Source: Desulfosporosinus sp. (lineage in GTDB: Bacteria; Bacillota; Desulfitobacteriia; Desulfitobacteriales; Desulfitobacteriaceae). Taken from it: 64,000 nt of DNA. Both the position numbers and the translations under genes were made by a program. The notes beneath the pieces were generated by a model that was not told the DNA's origin, searched no databases, and saw only the letters and a program-made list of their open reading frames with translations. The stretch spans positions 1-64,000 of the forward strand of contig JARLHW010000115.1 of NCBI GenBank assembly GCA_031292075.1, written 5' to 3'. Below, piece after piece: positions 7,761 through 16,483 of the stretch. Position 1 is the first letter of the stretch. Every line of letters begins with the position of its first letter.

Positions 7761-9200
7761 CTAGCGTGCCCATTCCTCCAAACGCCGAACAATGTCCTCA
7801 ACATCTCCACTCAACAAAGTTCGCACATCAACCAACGCCCATTCCTTGTGAATCCGAGTCAGAATAGCCACTGGGCCTAGACGCAAAAACTTTTCTAACT
7901 CGATCACATTTCCCTGCTTCGGGCGGATAGCACACACCCAGGTTGGGAGACTGACCGTGGGCCATGCCCCACCGCCCACCCGAGAGACATCCTCTTTCAA
8001 TTCAACAAAGATGGCCTGATTCGACTGAAGGGCCGCTACAAGTTCAGACGCGGCTAGTTTCAGAGTATCTAAGGGCAGAGAAAGCATCCTCCAGACAGGA
8101 ATATCTTCTAACTCTCCATTTTCATATAAACGAAGAGTCCCTTCAAGAGCCGCTAAGGTTAATTTATCGACTCTCAAAGCCCTGGTCATTTGATTCGCCC
8201 TTAACCGTTCAATAAACATTTTCTTGCCCACGATAATCCCGGCCTGGGGACCGCCCAGCAATTTATCTCCACTAAAGGTTACGAGGGAAAGCCCCACCTT
8301 AACAGTTTGCTCAATGGTCGGTTCGAGAGGAAAACCAAGACTTGCCCCATCAAAAAAGCTCCCGCTCCCCAGATCCTCCATCACAGGCAAACCCCGCTTC
8401 TCCCCGAGCTCCACCAACTCAGCCCCTGAAACAGAGTGAGTAAATCCTTCAACCCTATAATTGCTCGTATGAACTTTTAAAAACAGGGCCGTTTCCGGTC
8501 TGATAGCCGCTTCATAATCCCTAAGCCAAGTCTTATTGGTCGTTCCGACTTCGACGAGGTTGGCCCCTCCGGCTTTTAAAACCTCAGGGATCCGAAAAGA
8601 TCCGCCAACTTCTACCAGTTCGCCGCGCGAAACAATCACGTCTTTCCCTTGGGCAAACGTATTCATCATCAAAAGGACCGCTGCAGCATTATTATTGACC
8701 ACCATCGCCCCTTCAGCCCCAGTCAGATGACAAAGAAGTGCTTCTACATGGACATAGCGCGAACCTCGCTCGCCGGTCTCAATATTCAGCTCTAGATTGC
8801 TGTACCTTTCAGCCTGTTCTGCTACAAAACGTGCGACCTCTGGCGCAAGCAAGGCTCTGCCGCAGTTCGTATGTAAAACGACCCCAGTGGCATTGATCAC
8901 ACGTCGCAAACTCGTTTCAGGGTGATTCAGTACTTGTAGAAGCTGATTTTTCAACCACGTCCAGAGTGATGATTCAAATTCATCAAATGAATCTGTAAAT
9001 TCTCGGTTAACATTTTCTCTCGCTTTTTGGAGAACCTGTCGAACTCCCCGCGTTATCCGAGGCAACTGCCTCCGATTCGCCAAAAACGGACTGAATTCCG
9101 CTTCGTATTCCAGCCGAGAAATCACTTCGTGAACAGCCGGAAGTGCCCTTAATCGCCTTTGTTTCTCTTGATCCACCGATTGCCACTCCTTATGGGCCAT
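7761..9200 (-). CDS. selA: L-seryl-tRNA(Sec) selenium transferase
   Basis: 'LRRVINATGVVLHTNCGRALLA', 'NNNAAAVLLMMNTFA', 'EDLGSGSFFD', 'SGDKLLGGPQAGIIVG'. Confidence 0.93.
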   Translation of the reverse strand: MAHKEWQSVDQEKQRRLRALPAVHEVISRLEYEAEFSPFLANRRQLPRITRGVRQVLQKARENVNREFTDSFDEFESSLWTWLKNQLLQVLNHPETSLRRVINATGVVLHTNCGRALLAPEVARFVAEQAERYSNLELNIETGERGSRYVHVEALLCHLTGAEGAMVVNNNAAAVLLMMNTFAQGKDVIVSRGELVEVGGSFRIPEVLKAGGANLVEVGTTNKTWLRDYEAAIRPETALFLKVHTSNYRVEGFTHSVSGAELVELGEKRGLPVMEDLGSGSFFDGASLGFPLEPTIEQTVKVGLSLVTFSGDKLLGGPQAGIIVGKKMFIERLRANQMTRALRVDKLTLAALEGTLRLYENGELEDIPVWRMLSLPLDTLKLAASELVAALQSNQAIFVELKEDVSRVGGGAWPTVSLPTWVCAIRPKQGNVIELEKFLRLGPVAILTRIHKEWALVDVRTLLSGDVEDIVRRLEEWAR

Positions 9201-9306
9201 TACGATTATCGACCAATTTTCTATAATCTGGCCCGCACGCTTTTTAGGATTTCGACATCACTCATAGCATATGATAAGTGCATAAGTTACTTCGAGGAGG
9301 TTATTC

Positions 9307-9507
9307 ATGTCCAGCATCAACCTGACACTACCACTAAAGCAGCCAGCTCATCAAGCTGTTATTATTCCCTTCGCTCAACTCTTACACACAAAAGAATTCC
9401 AACCGTGCATCTTTTGCGGTCAAACTATGAAAGTTCACAAGTTTAAAGGTAAGACCGTTTGTATCCATTGTCTGCGCCAAATCCCAGCAATCTTTTCCTG
9501 TGGGTAA
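9307..9507 (+). CDS. small AbrB-like zinc-ribbon protein (66 aa)
   Basis: GAGGAGG RBS upstream; 'AVIIPFAQLL...CIFCGQTMKVHKFKGKTVCIHCL' resembles the C-terminal CxxC..CxxC part of clostridial AbrB-family regulators. Confidence 0.6.
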   Translation: MSSINLTLPLKQPAHQAVIIPFAQLLHTKEFQPCIFCGQTMKVHKFKGKTVCIHCLRQIPAIFSCG

Positions 9508-9509
9508 AC

Positions 9510-9553
9510 GCAATCGTTTAGGTGCACGATGCATCGTGCACCTAAACGATTGC
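9510..9553. repeat. perfect 44-bp palindrome, no loop
   Basis: GCAATCGTTTAGGTGCACGATG|CATCGTGCACCTAAACGATTGC. Confidence 0.97.
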
Positions 9554-9581
9554 TAAGCGGAATGGGGATCTAACACAATCA

Positions 9582-9612
9582 GGAAAAAGGGAAGCACAGC
9601 TTCCCTTTTTCC
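9582..9612 (-). terminator. intrinsic terminator of mecA (bidirectional-looking)
   Basis: GGAAAAAGGGAAGC-aca-GCTTCCCTTTTTCC, 14-bp stem. Confidence 0.75.
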
Positions 9613-9630
9613 TTTTCCTACCTTCTCCAT

Positions 9631-10224
9631 TTAGCTCTGCGAAGGCTTATTAAAAGAAGCATTCAGCGTCTGCACTGCCTTTACCGGAATGATATTCTTC
9701 CCATGCTCAGACAGGAAAACGCCAGTTGTGGCTACAATCTCTCCGTATTCATCAAGGACTGCCTCTGCCAAAAGCCTTTTCTTGCCTGATCCCATACGGT
9801 TCAAAACAAGGTAATACTCTTCCTCGAACTCAAAAAGGCCTGAACGAAGCTGATTAAATTCTGGTAAACGCCTCACTGCGGATAGCACGTCTTCGAAGTC
9901 AGCAAACGCATAAACCAATTCCGTCGCACGACCTTTAGAGGACTTACGAGCGACTTTATCTTTAATTAATCCCTCGAGTTGTTCCTCCTGCTTCATGATC
10001 GTGATTACAAACTCGTCATTCGTCGCCACGGTAGCTTGAATCCAGAAGGGCTGATCTAAATTGAACTCTACTTCTTCTCTGGCCTGCGCAATGAGTTCCC
10101 AAAACAATTGCTCCGTCTTCGCTGATCGTTGGAATAAATCAGCCATCGTAATATCCCTGTCAGTTAGTTCTGTCAAGGAGATGAAAATGCGGATGGTATG
10201 CTCGTTAACTTTTTGAACACGCAT
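9631..10224 (-). CDS. mecA: adaptor protein MecA family
   Basis: 'MRVQKVNEHTIRIFISLTELTDRDITMADLFQRSAKTEQLFWELIAQAREEVEF' N-terminal MecA signature. Confidence 0.88.
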   Translation of the reverse strand: MRVQKVNEHTIRIFISLTELTDRDITMADLFQRSAKTEQLFWELIAQAREEVEFNLDQPFWIQATVATNDEFVITIMKQEEQLEGLIKDKVARKSSKGRATELVYAFADFEDVLSAVRRLPEFNQLRSGLFEFEEEYYLVLNRMGSGKKRLLAEAVLDEYGEIVATTGVFLSEHGKNIIPVKAVQTLNASFNKPSQS

Positions 10225-10518
10225 ATCCCCACTCTCCTTTCCGCATTCAAGCTCATACCCTATCTTATTCCCATTATAGCATATTACGCCATAACTTTTT
10301 TTGTGAAATCAAAGGATTTAGATCATTTTCTCAAAAGATAGTCTTACCATTTAGACCATTCGCAATCCATTTCTAATGTCTGTCTCTAAATGGTCAACCT
10401 CATTCAGGCTGGAACCTGCATAAAACAAGCAATTCTGCCCGTGTTTATCAAATGCTTGGGCTTCAACAAAATATACACTCACTCTTGCCAGTATCCCTAT
10501 CTGATTAAAAATCTCTTC

Positions 10519-10965
10519 TTAAAGCATACTTCCCACAAGCTCACAGCGCACAACTTCTCGACGTTCTGGAAGATACATCAACCTAACCTGATCTTCTACC
10601 TTAATCTGTTGGTAGACGTTTTGGTCGACATAGAACTGCTTTTGTTCCGAGCCACTACGGACGTCTAAGACATAGGACTTTAATCCTGAATCATAGGCTT
10701 TTTCCTGCACTGAACCTTGGATAAAACCTGGTTGAGTCAACCAATCTGGTTGGGAAAAAAATAATAGTTGTGTGTAAATTCCTAAAACTCCAACCCAAAC
10801 AAAGGTTTTCCCCGTTAGGAGCAAGAAACCCCAAGCACAATTCTCGCAACGCCAAGTTTTAAGAATTTTCCAGCTTAAACGAGAGAGGACCAGTCCCCAT
10901 ATCAAAAGAAGCACGAGCATATTCGGCCACGTCGTACTCCATAGATAACGATAGTAGTCTATCAT
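10519..10965 (-). CDS. small membrane protein, unknown function
   Basis: two predicted hydrophobic segments and a C-terminal soluble domain 'VLDVRSGSEQKQFYVDQNVYQQIKVEDQVRL'. Confidence 0.65.
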   Translation of the reverse strand: MIDYYRYLWSTTWPNMLVLLLIWGLVLSRLSWKILKTWRCENCAWGFLLLTGKTFVWVGVLGIYTQLLFFSQPDWLTQPGFIQGSVQEKAYDSGLKSYVLDVRSGSEQKQFYVDQNVYQQIKVEDQVRLMYLPERREVVRCELVGSML

Positions 10966-10982
10966 TTTTTACCTCTTGAGCT

Positions 10983-11093
10983 CTATTCCGCTTTAACAAT
11001 TTGTTCCTTGCTGGCACCGCAACTCGGACAAAGTTTGGGGCGACAACGGCCCTCAGAAGTTGCACTACATTGAGAACATTTCCAAATTGCCAC
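10983..11093 (-). CDS. RCKP-type rubredoxin-like mini-protein (36 aa), not in supplied ORF track
   Basis: GTG start with GGAGGG 7 nt upstream; translation VAIWKCSQCSATSEGRCRPKLCPSCGASKEQIVKAE with CxxC...CxxC. Confidence 0.75.
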   Translation of the reverse strand: MAIWKCSQCSATSEGRCRPKLCPSCGASKEQIVKAE

Positions 11094-11200
11094 AGTGATT
11101 CCCTCCAATAATCTAAATTAAGTTTAAAATTAATCAAATTCTATAGATTATTCTTATTAATGTCAACATCTTTAGTTAAACTTGAGTGAGTGAACTCAAA

Positions 11201-13087
11201 CTATATGCTAAAATCTCTATAATTTAAATTCTTATAAATCCCTTTTAGCGGGCTGTAATCAGTTGTGGTATTACCAGTTAAATATAGTGAATTTAGATGC
11301 GTCAAAGAACTTAACGAGGTAAAATTAGAAATTAAGTTGTTATTCAAGATTAATGCTTTTAGGTTCGTCAACTTTTTTAAAGAAGCAATACCAGAAGTGG
11401 TCAAAGAATTATACCCTAATTCTAAATCTGTAAGATTTTTAAAATTCTCTATTCCGCTGAGATCTGAAATATATTTCCCATTGGCTACTAAGGTGGTAAT
11501 CTTCAAAACATCACTCAAATATAGTGCATTGCCATACGTTAATCCTGTAAGTTGGTACCTTACCGCTGCGGCTAAGTTTCCATCCGAAATATTCACTGGT
11601 GAATTTGCTACCACATTCAATGTGAGATTCACTTTCTGACTGATTCCCGCAACAGTTCCTTGAAAAGTATAGTTTCCAATCGTCGAAAGTGAAGTGTTTG
11701 TGGCACTGACATTCCAGCTCACCGGATACTGCTGGAGCGTATTATCACTCCGTAAACCCGAGACAGTTGACGGAAACACGTAGGAAAATCCTTGAACTGC
11801 AACCGCATTAATAGTGTCAAATTTCACCGTTCCTACTGCAGGATTGACCGTTAACGTGAGAGTTACTGAACCAGCGTAATTTGGTATCGTACCAGAATAG
11901 ACATACGTTGTATTCGTGCTATTGGAATTATTGTAAATGAGACTATTATTAGCCCCGCTCTGTCCAGTATTGACCGAGGAAAGGCTCCAAGTTACTGGTA
12001 CTTGCACCTTTGAACTATCCGTTAACGTTGCGGTAGCAGTCTTTGGCAATTGATACTTCGTTTTATCTGCTACACTGTCGGTGATCGGGTCCACAGAAGA
12101 GATTTGAGCCGGCAGAGATTGCAGACTAGACTCTGTCTGCGCACTGATTGCGGCATATCCTCCAATAATATTTATGGTATGCACCAGCTTAGACCGCAAT
12201 AGAGACGACAACGGAGCGGGAATTCCAGCTGCTGGGAGCAAAATCAAAGGTGCTTGAGACTTCTGCGCTAAAGCCGAAGCTGCCAGAGCATCCGGGAAAT
12301 CGTTGCCAGTAGCAACATAGATCACATCAAAGTTCAAGTTATCTGCAAAATACTGGATTAGGTTCACATTTCTCTCATAAAGATCATCTCCGGTGATAAT
12401 TTCCGCCTGCGGAAGTTGATTTATAACATTATCACTAAGTTCATTATTCCCGTTAAGGACATAAATCTGCGGGATCTTACTGCTCGTCAAATAACTTTGG
12501 GTTGAACTAGGTAACCCTTCTGGCGGAACGAGGAGAATTGGCATTCCCTGAGCAGCTGCCAAAGGCGCAACCGAGATGGCATCAGGAAAATCCAAGCCCG
12601 TTGTGACAAAAGCCCCTTTACTAGTGCCTAAAGCTTTAGCAATTTGCACCGATGTATCATAGCGATCCTGACCGGCGATCCGGGTGGTGCTAATACTCAA
12701 CTTTGCCAATTGCTTTTCAATATTTTCGGAGATTGCCCCGAGGCCCCCAATTAAGTATACCTTCTTCACCTTGAGGCGTTGCAACTCCGTCGCGGTGTCG
12801 GCATTAAGCACGTCGGCTTCTGTCAGTAAAATCGGGGCATTATACTTATGGGCAAGCGGGGCAGCGCTTAAAGCGTCCGGAAAGTTTTCTCCTGTCGTAA
12901 GAATAGCATTCGCAGCTCCATTAGGCCAACCCGTCTGACTAATAGCCACCGCTGTCTTATACCGATCATCACCCATAATGCGGTTACTGGAAGCGGACGC
13001 CAAGACATTGGTAGTAAATAAAAGAGTTAGAAGGATGACTGAGAGAACCAGAGGGAAGAAAGTATAACTTCTTTTCCGAGTAATCAA
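11201..13087 (-). CDS. cell-wall-binding repeat 2 (CWB2) protein with Ig-like and leucine-rich repeat C-terminus
   Basis: signal peptide; 'RIMGDDRYKTAVAIS', 'AILTTGENFPDALSAAPLAHKYNAPILLT' x3; C-terminal 'LTDLELGYNSL..LTNLKALILNNNLIS..LTHLNSLYLTGN'. Confidence 0.88.
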   Translation of the reverse strand: MITRKRSYTFFPLVLSVILLTLLFTTNVLASASSNRIMGDDRYKTAVAISQTGWPNGAANAILTTGENFPDALSAAPLAHKYNAPILLTEADVLNADTATELQRLKVKKVYLIGGLGAISENIEKQLAKLSISTTRIAGQDRYDTSVQIAKALGTSKGAFVTTGLDFPDAISVAPLAAAQGMPILLVPPEGLPSSTQSYLTSSKIPQIYVLNGNNELSDNVINQLPQAEIITGDDLYERNVNLIQYFADNLNFDVIYVATGNDFPDALAASALAQKSQAPLILLPAAGIPAPLSSLLRSKLVHTINIIGGYAAISAQTESSLQSLPAQISSVDPITDSVADKTKYQLPKTATATLTDSSKVQVPVTWSLSSVNTGQSGANNSLIYNNSNSTNTTYVYSGTIPNYAGSVTLTLTVNPAVGTVKFDTINAVAVQGFSYVFPSTVSGLRSDNTLQQYPVSWNVSATNTSLSTIGNYTFQGTVAGISQKVNLTLNVVANSPVNISDGNLAAAVRYQLTGLTYGNALYLSDVLKITTLVANGKYISDLSGIENFKNLTDLELGYNSLTTSGIASLKKLTNLKALILNNNLISNFTSLSSLTHLNSLYLTGNTTTDYSPLKGIYKNLNYRDFSI

Positions 13088-13101
13088 GGGAAATCCTCCT
13101 T

Positions 13102-13770
13102 CTAGATTTTTTGGTCAATACTGCTTAGCCCAGCCATAATTTTCTGCACATAAGCCTGAGTTTCTTTATAAGGTGGAACCCCATTGTACTTTTCCACAGC
13201 ACCAGGCCCAGCATTATAGGCGGCTAAACTTAACGGCACATTTCCCTGAAAACGATCGAGCAAGTCTTTCAGAAAATGCGTTCCGCCGTCCAGGTTTTGT
13301 GTCGCGTCGTAGGGATTCTGTACCCCATAGTTAGCAGCCGTTCCGGGCATCAACTGCATTAACCCCATGGCTCCGGCTGATGATGACGCATTGGGATCAA
13401 ACCCTGATTCAGCTTTGACGACCTGTTGAATCAAGTTTGGATCTACCCCGTATTTTTGGGCCACCGAATTAATACCACTTTCTAGAGACCCGCCGTTTTC
13501 ACCCTGCGCCCGGGAAGTAAGGGCTCCCTGATTGGCATTGACCTGCGCTGTTCCAGAGAGGTCTTTCAATTGGGTAGTTGACCCTTGGGAGGTGTCCGTC
13601 CCTCCTGCCAGAGCCGCTTGAAGTAAACTAGCAAAAAGAAGCGCATTCGAATTGCCGCTTTCTCCAGCACCTTCAGACAGCCCCGTTTGATCTGTTTGAG
13701 CACTCTGCCAAGATGCATTCATCTGCTGCAATTGAGTTAAGAGAAGCATTTGCATTTGGGCGACATTCAT
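13102..13770 (-). CDS. lytic transglycosylase (SLT domain)
   Basis: '[64 protein letters not shown]'. Confidence 0.9.
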   Translation of the reverse strand: MNVAQMQMLLLTQLQQMNASWQSAQTDQTGLSEGAGESGNSNALLFASLLQAALAGGTDTSQGSTTQLKDLSGTAQVNANQGALTSRAQGENGGSLESGINSVAQKYGVDPNLIQQVVKAESGFDPNASSSAGAMGLMQLMPGTAANYGVQNPYDATQNLDGGTHFLKDLLDRFQGNVPLSLAAYNAGPGAVEKYNGVPPYKETQAYVQKIMAGLSSIDQKI

Positions 13771-13824
13771 TGTAGTAATCCTCCTGTCACTGTCCCTTAA
13801 TCCTCCTGGTCGACACTAAAAACT

Positions 13825-14274
13825 CTAATTTGTCGTTAATTGACTTAGTCCCTGAACCTCGCTGCTTTCCAGAATTTTTTCGGGAATAAGTTGAATAATA
13901 ATCCGCTCCGGAAGATTTACAATTCCACCAATAAAGGAGGCCGTCACCAATGCCGGGGGAGGACTTATATTTTCTAAGATACGAACCTCTCGAACTTGAT
14001 CTACTGCAAACCCCACCTGATTTCCATGAACTTCAGTGATTAAGGCAAAGGAGTTCTCCGTCGTCGCTGAGTCTTCAACCCCAAATCTGACATGCAAATC
14101 AATCAGAGGAATTGCCTGGCCGCGCAGATTAATCAGGCCTCTCACGTAAGCAGGAGCTTGAGGAATCGTGCGCACCCCACCTAAGCGAGTAATTTCCCGA
14201 ACTACTTCAATGGGCATCGCATACTCTTCTTGACCTAAGGCAAAAATGACAACTTGACCTGCCATACCAAGCAC
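13825..14274 (-). CDS. cheW: chemotaxis coupling protein CheW
   Basis: 'EYAMPIEVVREITRLGGVRTIPQAPAYVRGLINLRGQAIPLIDLHVRFG'. Confidence 0.9.
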   Translation of the reverse strand: MLGMAGQVVIFALGQEEYAMPIEVVREITRLGGVRTIPQAPAYVRGLINLRGQAIPLIDLHVRFGVEDSATTENSFALITEVHGNQVGFAVDQVREVRILENISPPPALVTASFIGGIVNLPERIIIQLIPEKILESSEVQGLSQLTTN

Positions 14275-14282
14275 TCCCTCTA

Positions 14283-15038
14283 CTAAATCTTCCCAACCTC
14301 ATTAACTGCCTTATCTAACATCCCGTCTTCGGTCTGGATTACTTTCTGGTTGGCCTCATAAGCCTTCATAACCGTTATCATTTGAACCATTTGTCCCGAA
14401 ATATCAACATTCGAAGCTTCAACCGAGCCCTGTACGATTTGCACTGCTCCCCCACCGACCCCAGACGCTTGAACCGGTTGTGTCGACGAATACAAGGACT
14501 GCCCTTCACGTTGTAACTCATTAGTTGGGATTTGAACTACCCGTAAACGGTCAACAATCTGTCCTTTATCTAGAATCGTACCATCCGTGCTGACACTAAA
14601 ATCGGGACTCAGTGGACCGATCGGCCCCTTTTGTCCCAGTAAGGCATACCCATCAGAAGTTTGAAGCACCCCATTACTATCGAGCTGAAAATGCCCATCG
14701 CGTGTATACCGTTCTCCACCCGGCGTCTGTACCACGAAGTAGCCTGGCGAAGTTAAGGCCAGATCCGTCTTGACACCTGTCGTCTGTAAAGCTCCTTGAA
14801 CATTAGTCAGAGCAACACTATCGACACTTACCCCAGTCCCCATCCCCCCAATTGGTGTGGAGTCTGAAGCCGGGTCCCCCCCCATACGTTCAATCAAAAC
14901 CGATGGAAAAGCATTATTAATGCCAATTTCTTCTTTATAGCCAGGGGTTCGTACATTGGCAATATTATCAGCGATAATCCCGCTTTGGGCTTGGGACGCC
15001 AACATACCTAAGGCTGAAGAATATAATCCTCGAATCAC
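14283..15038 (-). CDS. flagellar hook-basal body (rod) protein, FlgF/FlgG family
   Basis: 'VIRGLYSSALGMLASQAQSGIIADNIANVRTPGYKE' and C-terminal 'NVDISGQMVQMITVMKAYEANQKVIQTEDGML'; GTG start preferred. Confidence 0.88.
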   Translation of the reverse strand: MIRGLYSSALGMLASQAQSGIIADNIANVRTPGYKEEIGINNAFPSVLIERMGGDPASDSTPIGGMGTGVSVDSVALTNVQGALQTTGVKTDLALTSPGYFVVQTPGGERYTRDGHFQLDSNGVLQTSDGYALLGQKGPIGPLSPDFSVSTDGTILDKGQIVDRLRVVQIPTNELQREGQSLYSSTQPVQASGVGGGAVQIVQGSVEASNVDISGQMVQMITVMKAYEANQKVIQTEDGMLDKAVNEVGKI

Positions 15039-15098
15039 CTTGCACCCCACCTTTGTTAATTGTTCCAAAACTTAAGTGAAAAACTTCATCAATTAAGC

Positions 15099-15503
15099 TT
15101 ACTTAATAGCCATCTTCAGTAAGCTTAATTGTAAAGAAATGGCCTGAGTAAGTGAATTGTAATAAAGACCATTTTCTGCCACATCGGACATCTCCTGGTC
15201 AACATCTACGTTATTACCATCATTACGCATGGAGGTCGTCTGATCCGTAACAATTCCCGAAGCATTCCCATCAGCGACTCCGGAGATATGCTGCGGAGAC
15301 GTCAATTTCATGGCTAGTCCTCCACTCTTCTCCCCTAAGGCAGCTCCCAACACCGCCTGAAAATCCACATCTGAACGCTTAAAGTTTGGAGTATCGATAT
15401 TAGCTACGTTATTCGACAACACCTGTTGCCTCAAGCTTGAACCCTCAAGCCCTTTCTGCAAAACATTTAAAACTGGTCCATCTAACCAACCAGCCATTAT
15501 CAA
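15099..15503 (-). CDS. flgB: flagellar basal body rod protein FlgB
   Basis: 'LRQQVLSNNVANIDTPNFKRSDVDFQAVL', 'NNVDVDQEMSDVAENGLYYNSLTQAIS'. Confidence 0.88.
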   Translation of the reverse strand: MIMAGWLDGPVLNVLQKGLEGSSLRQQVLSNNVANIDTPNFKRSDVDFQAVLGAALGEKSGGLAMKLTSPQHISGVADGNASGIVTDQTTSMRNDGNNVDVDQEMSDVAENGLYYNSLTQAISLQLSLLKMAIK

Positions 15504-16286
15504 CTACCTCCTTATGGAATTAGCAATACCCCACATTTGATCACCGTCTGAAACCATATTCGCATTGAGTTGATAAGCTCGCTGAACCTGAATAAGATCA
15601 ACCATTGAGGCGGCTAAGTTAACATTGGACTGTTCCAGAGCTTGAGAGTGAATCGTTCCTAGAACTTGGTTTCCTATGGTAGTACCCGGCAACCCGACTT
15701 GGGGTGTCCCAGAACTCACACTGGATATAAAGAGGTTATTGCCCTGATTTAGTAGGCCTTCAGGATTCGCAAACCCTACTAGCGAGATCTGCCCAATGTT
15801 CTTCGTGGCACCATTGACGGTCCCAGTAATCTCACCGTTCGCAGCCACAGCTAAATTAGTCGTCCCGGAAGAGATAGAGATACTCGGTTGAACAATATTT
15901 CCGTGCAAATCAGTAAGTTGTCCGACCCCATCCACTTGTAGAGCTCCTGCTCTCGTATACCCTGTTGTTCCGTCCGGTAACTTAACTTGGAAGAAACCCG
16001 TTCCATCAATTCCTAAATCCAAAGGGCGATTTGTTGGGGTCAAAATCCCTTGTTGAAAATCTGTACCCGTGGCATTATATAAAACACCCGTACCCACACT
16101 GAGCGTGCCACCTGTTCCTCCAGAAGCAGCATTTCCGGCACTCTCGACCGTTGACAGAGCTTCGGCAAAATCCATTTGAGTGGCTTTAAAACCGGGGGTA
16201 TTTAGATTAGCCATGTTATTGCCTAATATATCTAATGCATCCTGTTGCGCGCGGATCCCCGACGCGGAAGTTGCTAGTAGACGCAT
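15504..16286 (-). CDS. flagellar basal body rod protein FlgG family
   Basis: 'MRLLATSASGIRAQQDALDILGNNMANLNTPGFKATQMDFAEAL', 'SNVNLAASMVDLIQVQRAYQLNANMVSDGDQMW'. Confidence 0.88.
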   Translation of the reverse strand: MRLLATSASGIRAQQDALDILGNNMANLNTPGFKATQMDFAEALSTVESAGNAASGGTGGTLSVGTGVLYNATGTDFQQGILTPTNRPLDLGIDGTGFFQVKLPDGTTGYTRAGALQVDGVGQLTDLHGNIVQPSISISSGTTNLAVAANGEITGTVNGATKNIGQISLVGFANPEGLLNQGNNLFISSVSSGTPQVGLPGTTIGNQVLGTIHSQALEQSNVNLAASMVDLIQVQRAYQLNANMVSDGDQMWGIANSIRR

Positions 16287-16322
16287 GAAGCTATTCCTCC
16301 GTTATTATGACTTCAGTTCAGC

Positions 16323-16482
16323 ATAGGCACATTCAAGAAAATAAGCAGTCAGTATGCCAGTCTATTTCGCGTCATACTGCGTCGGCATGTTTACCTAATA
16401 GCCCCGCTATGAGGTAAACATACCTCCTTGTCTGACACAAAATATCCACGGCATCTTTGACTTGTTATTTTCTTTCATATGC
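16323..16482. repeat. long imperfect hairpin downstream of flgE
   Basis: AAGAAAATAA..AGTCA..ATGCC (16334-16358) pairs with GGCAT..TGACTTGTTATTTTCTT (16451-16473); inner GTTTACCT/AGGTAAAC. Confidence 0.65.
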
Positions 16483-16483
16483 C

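Noticed and set aside
11265-11639. + strand ORF of 124 aa
   Set aside because: Antisense to the LRR/Ig part of the CWB2 gene; no RBS or family signature, so treated as a shadow ORF.
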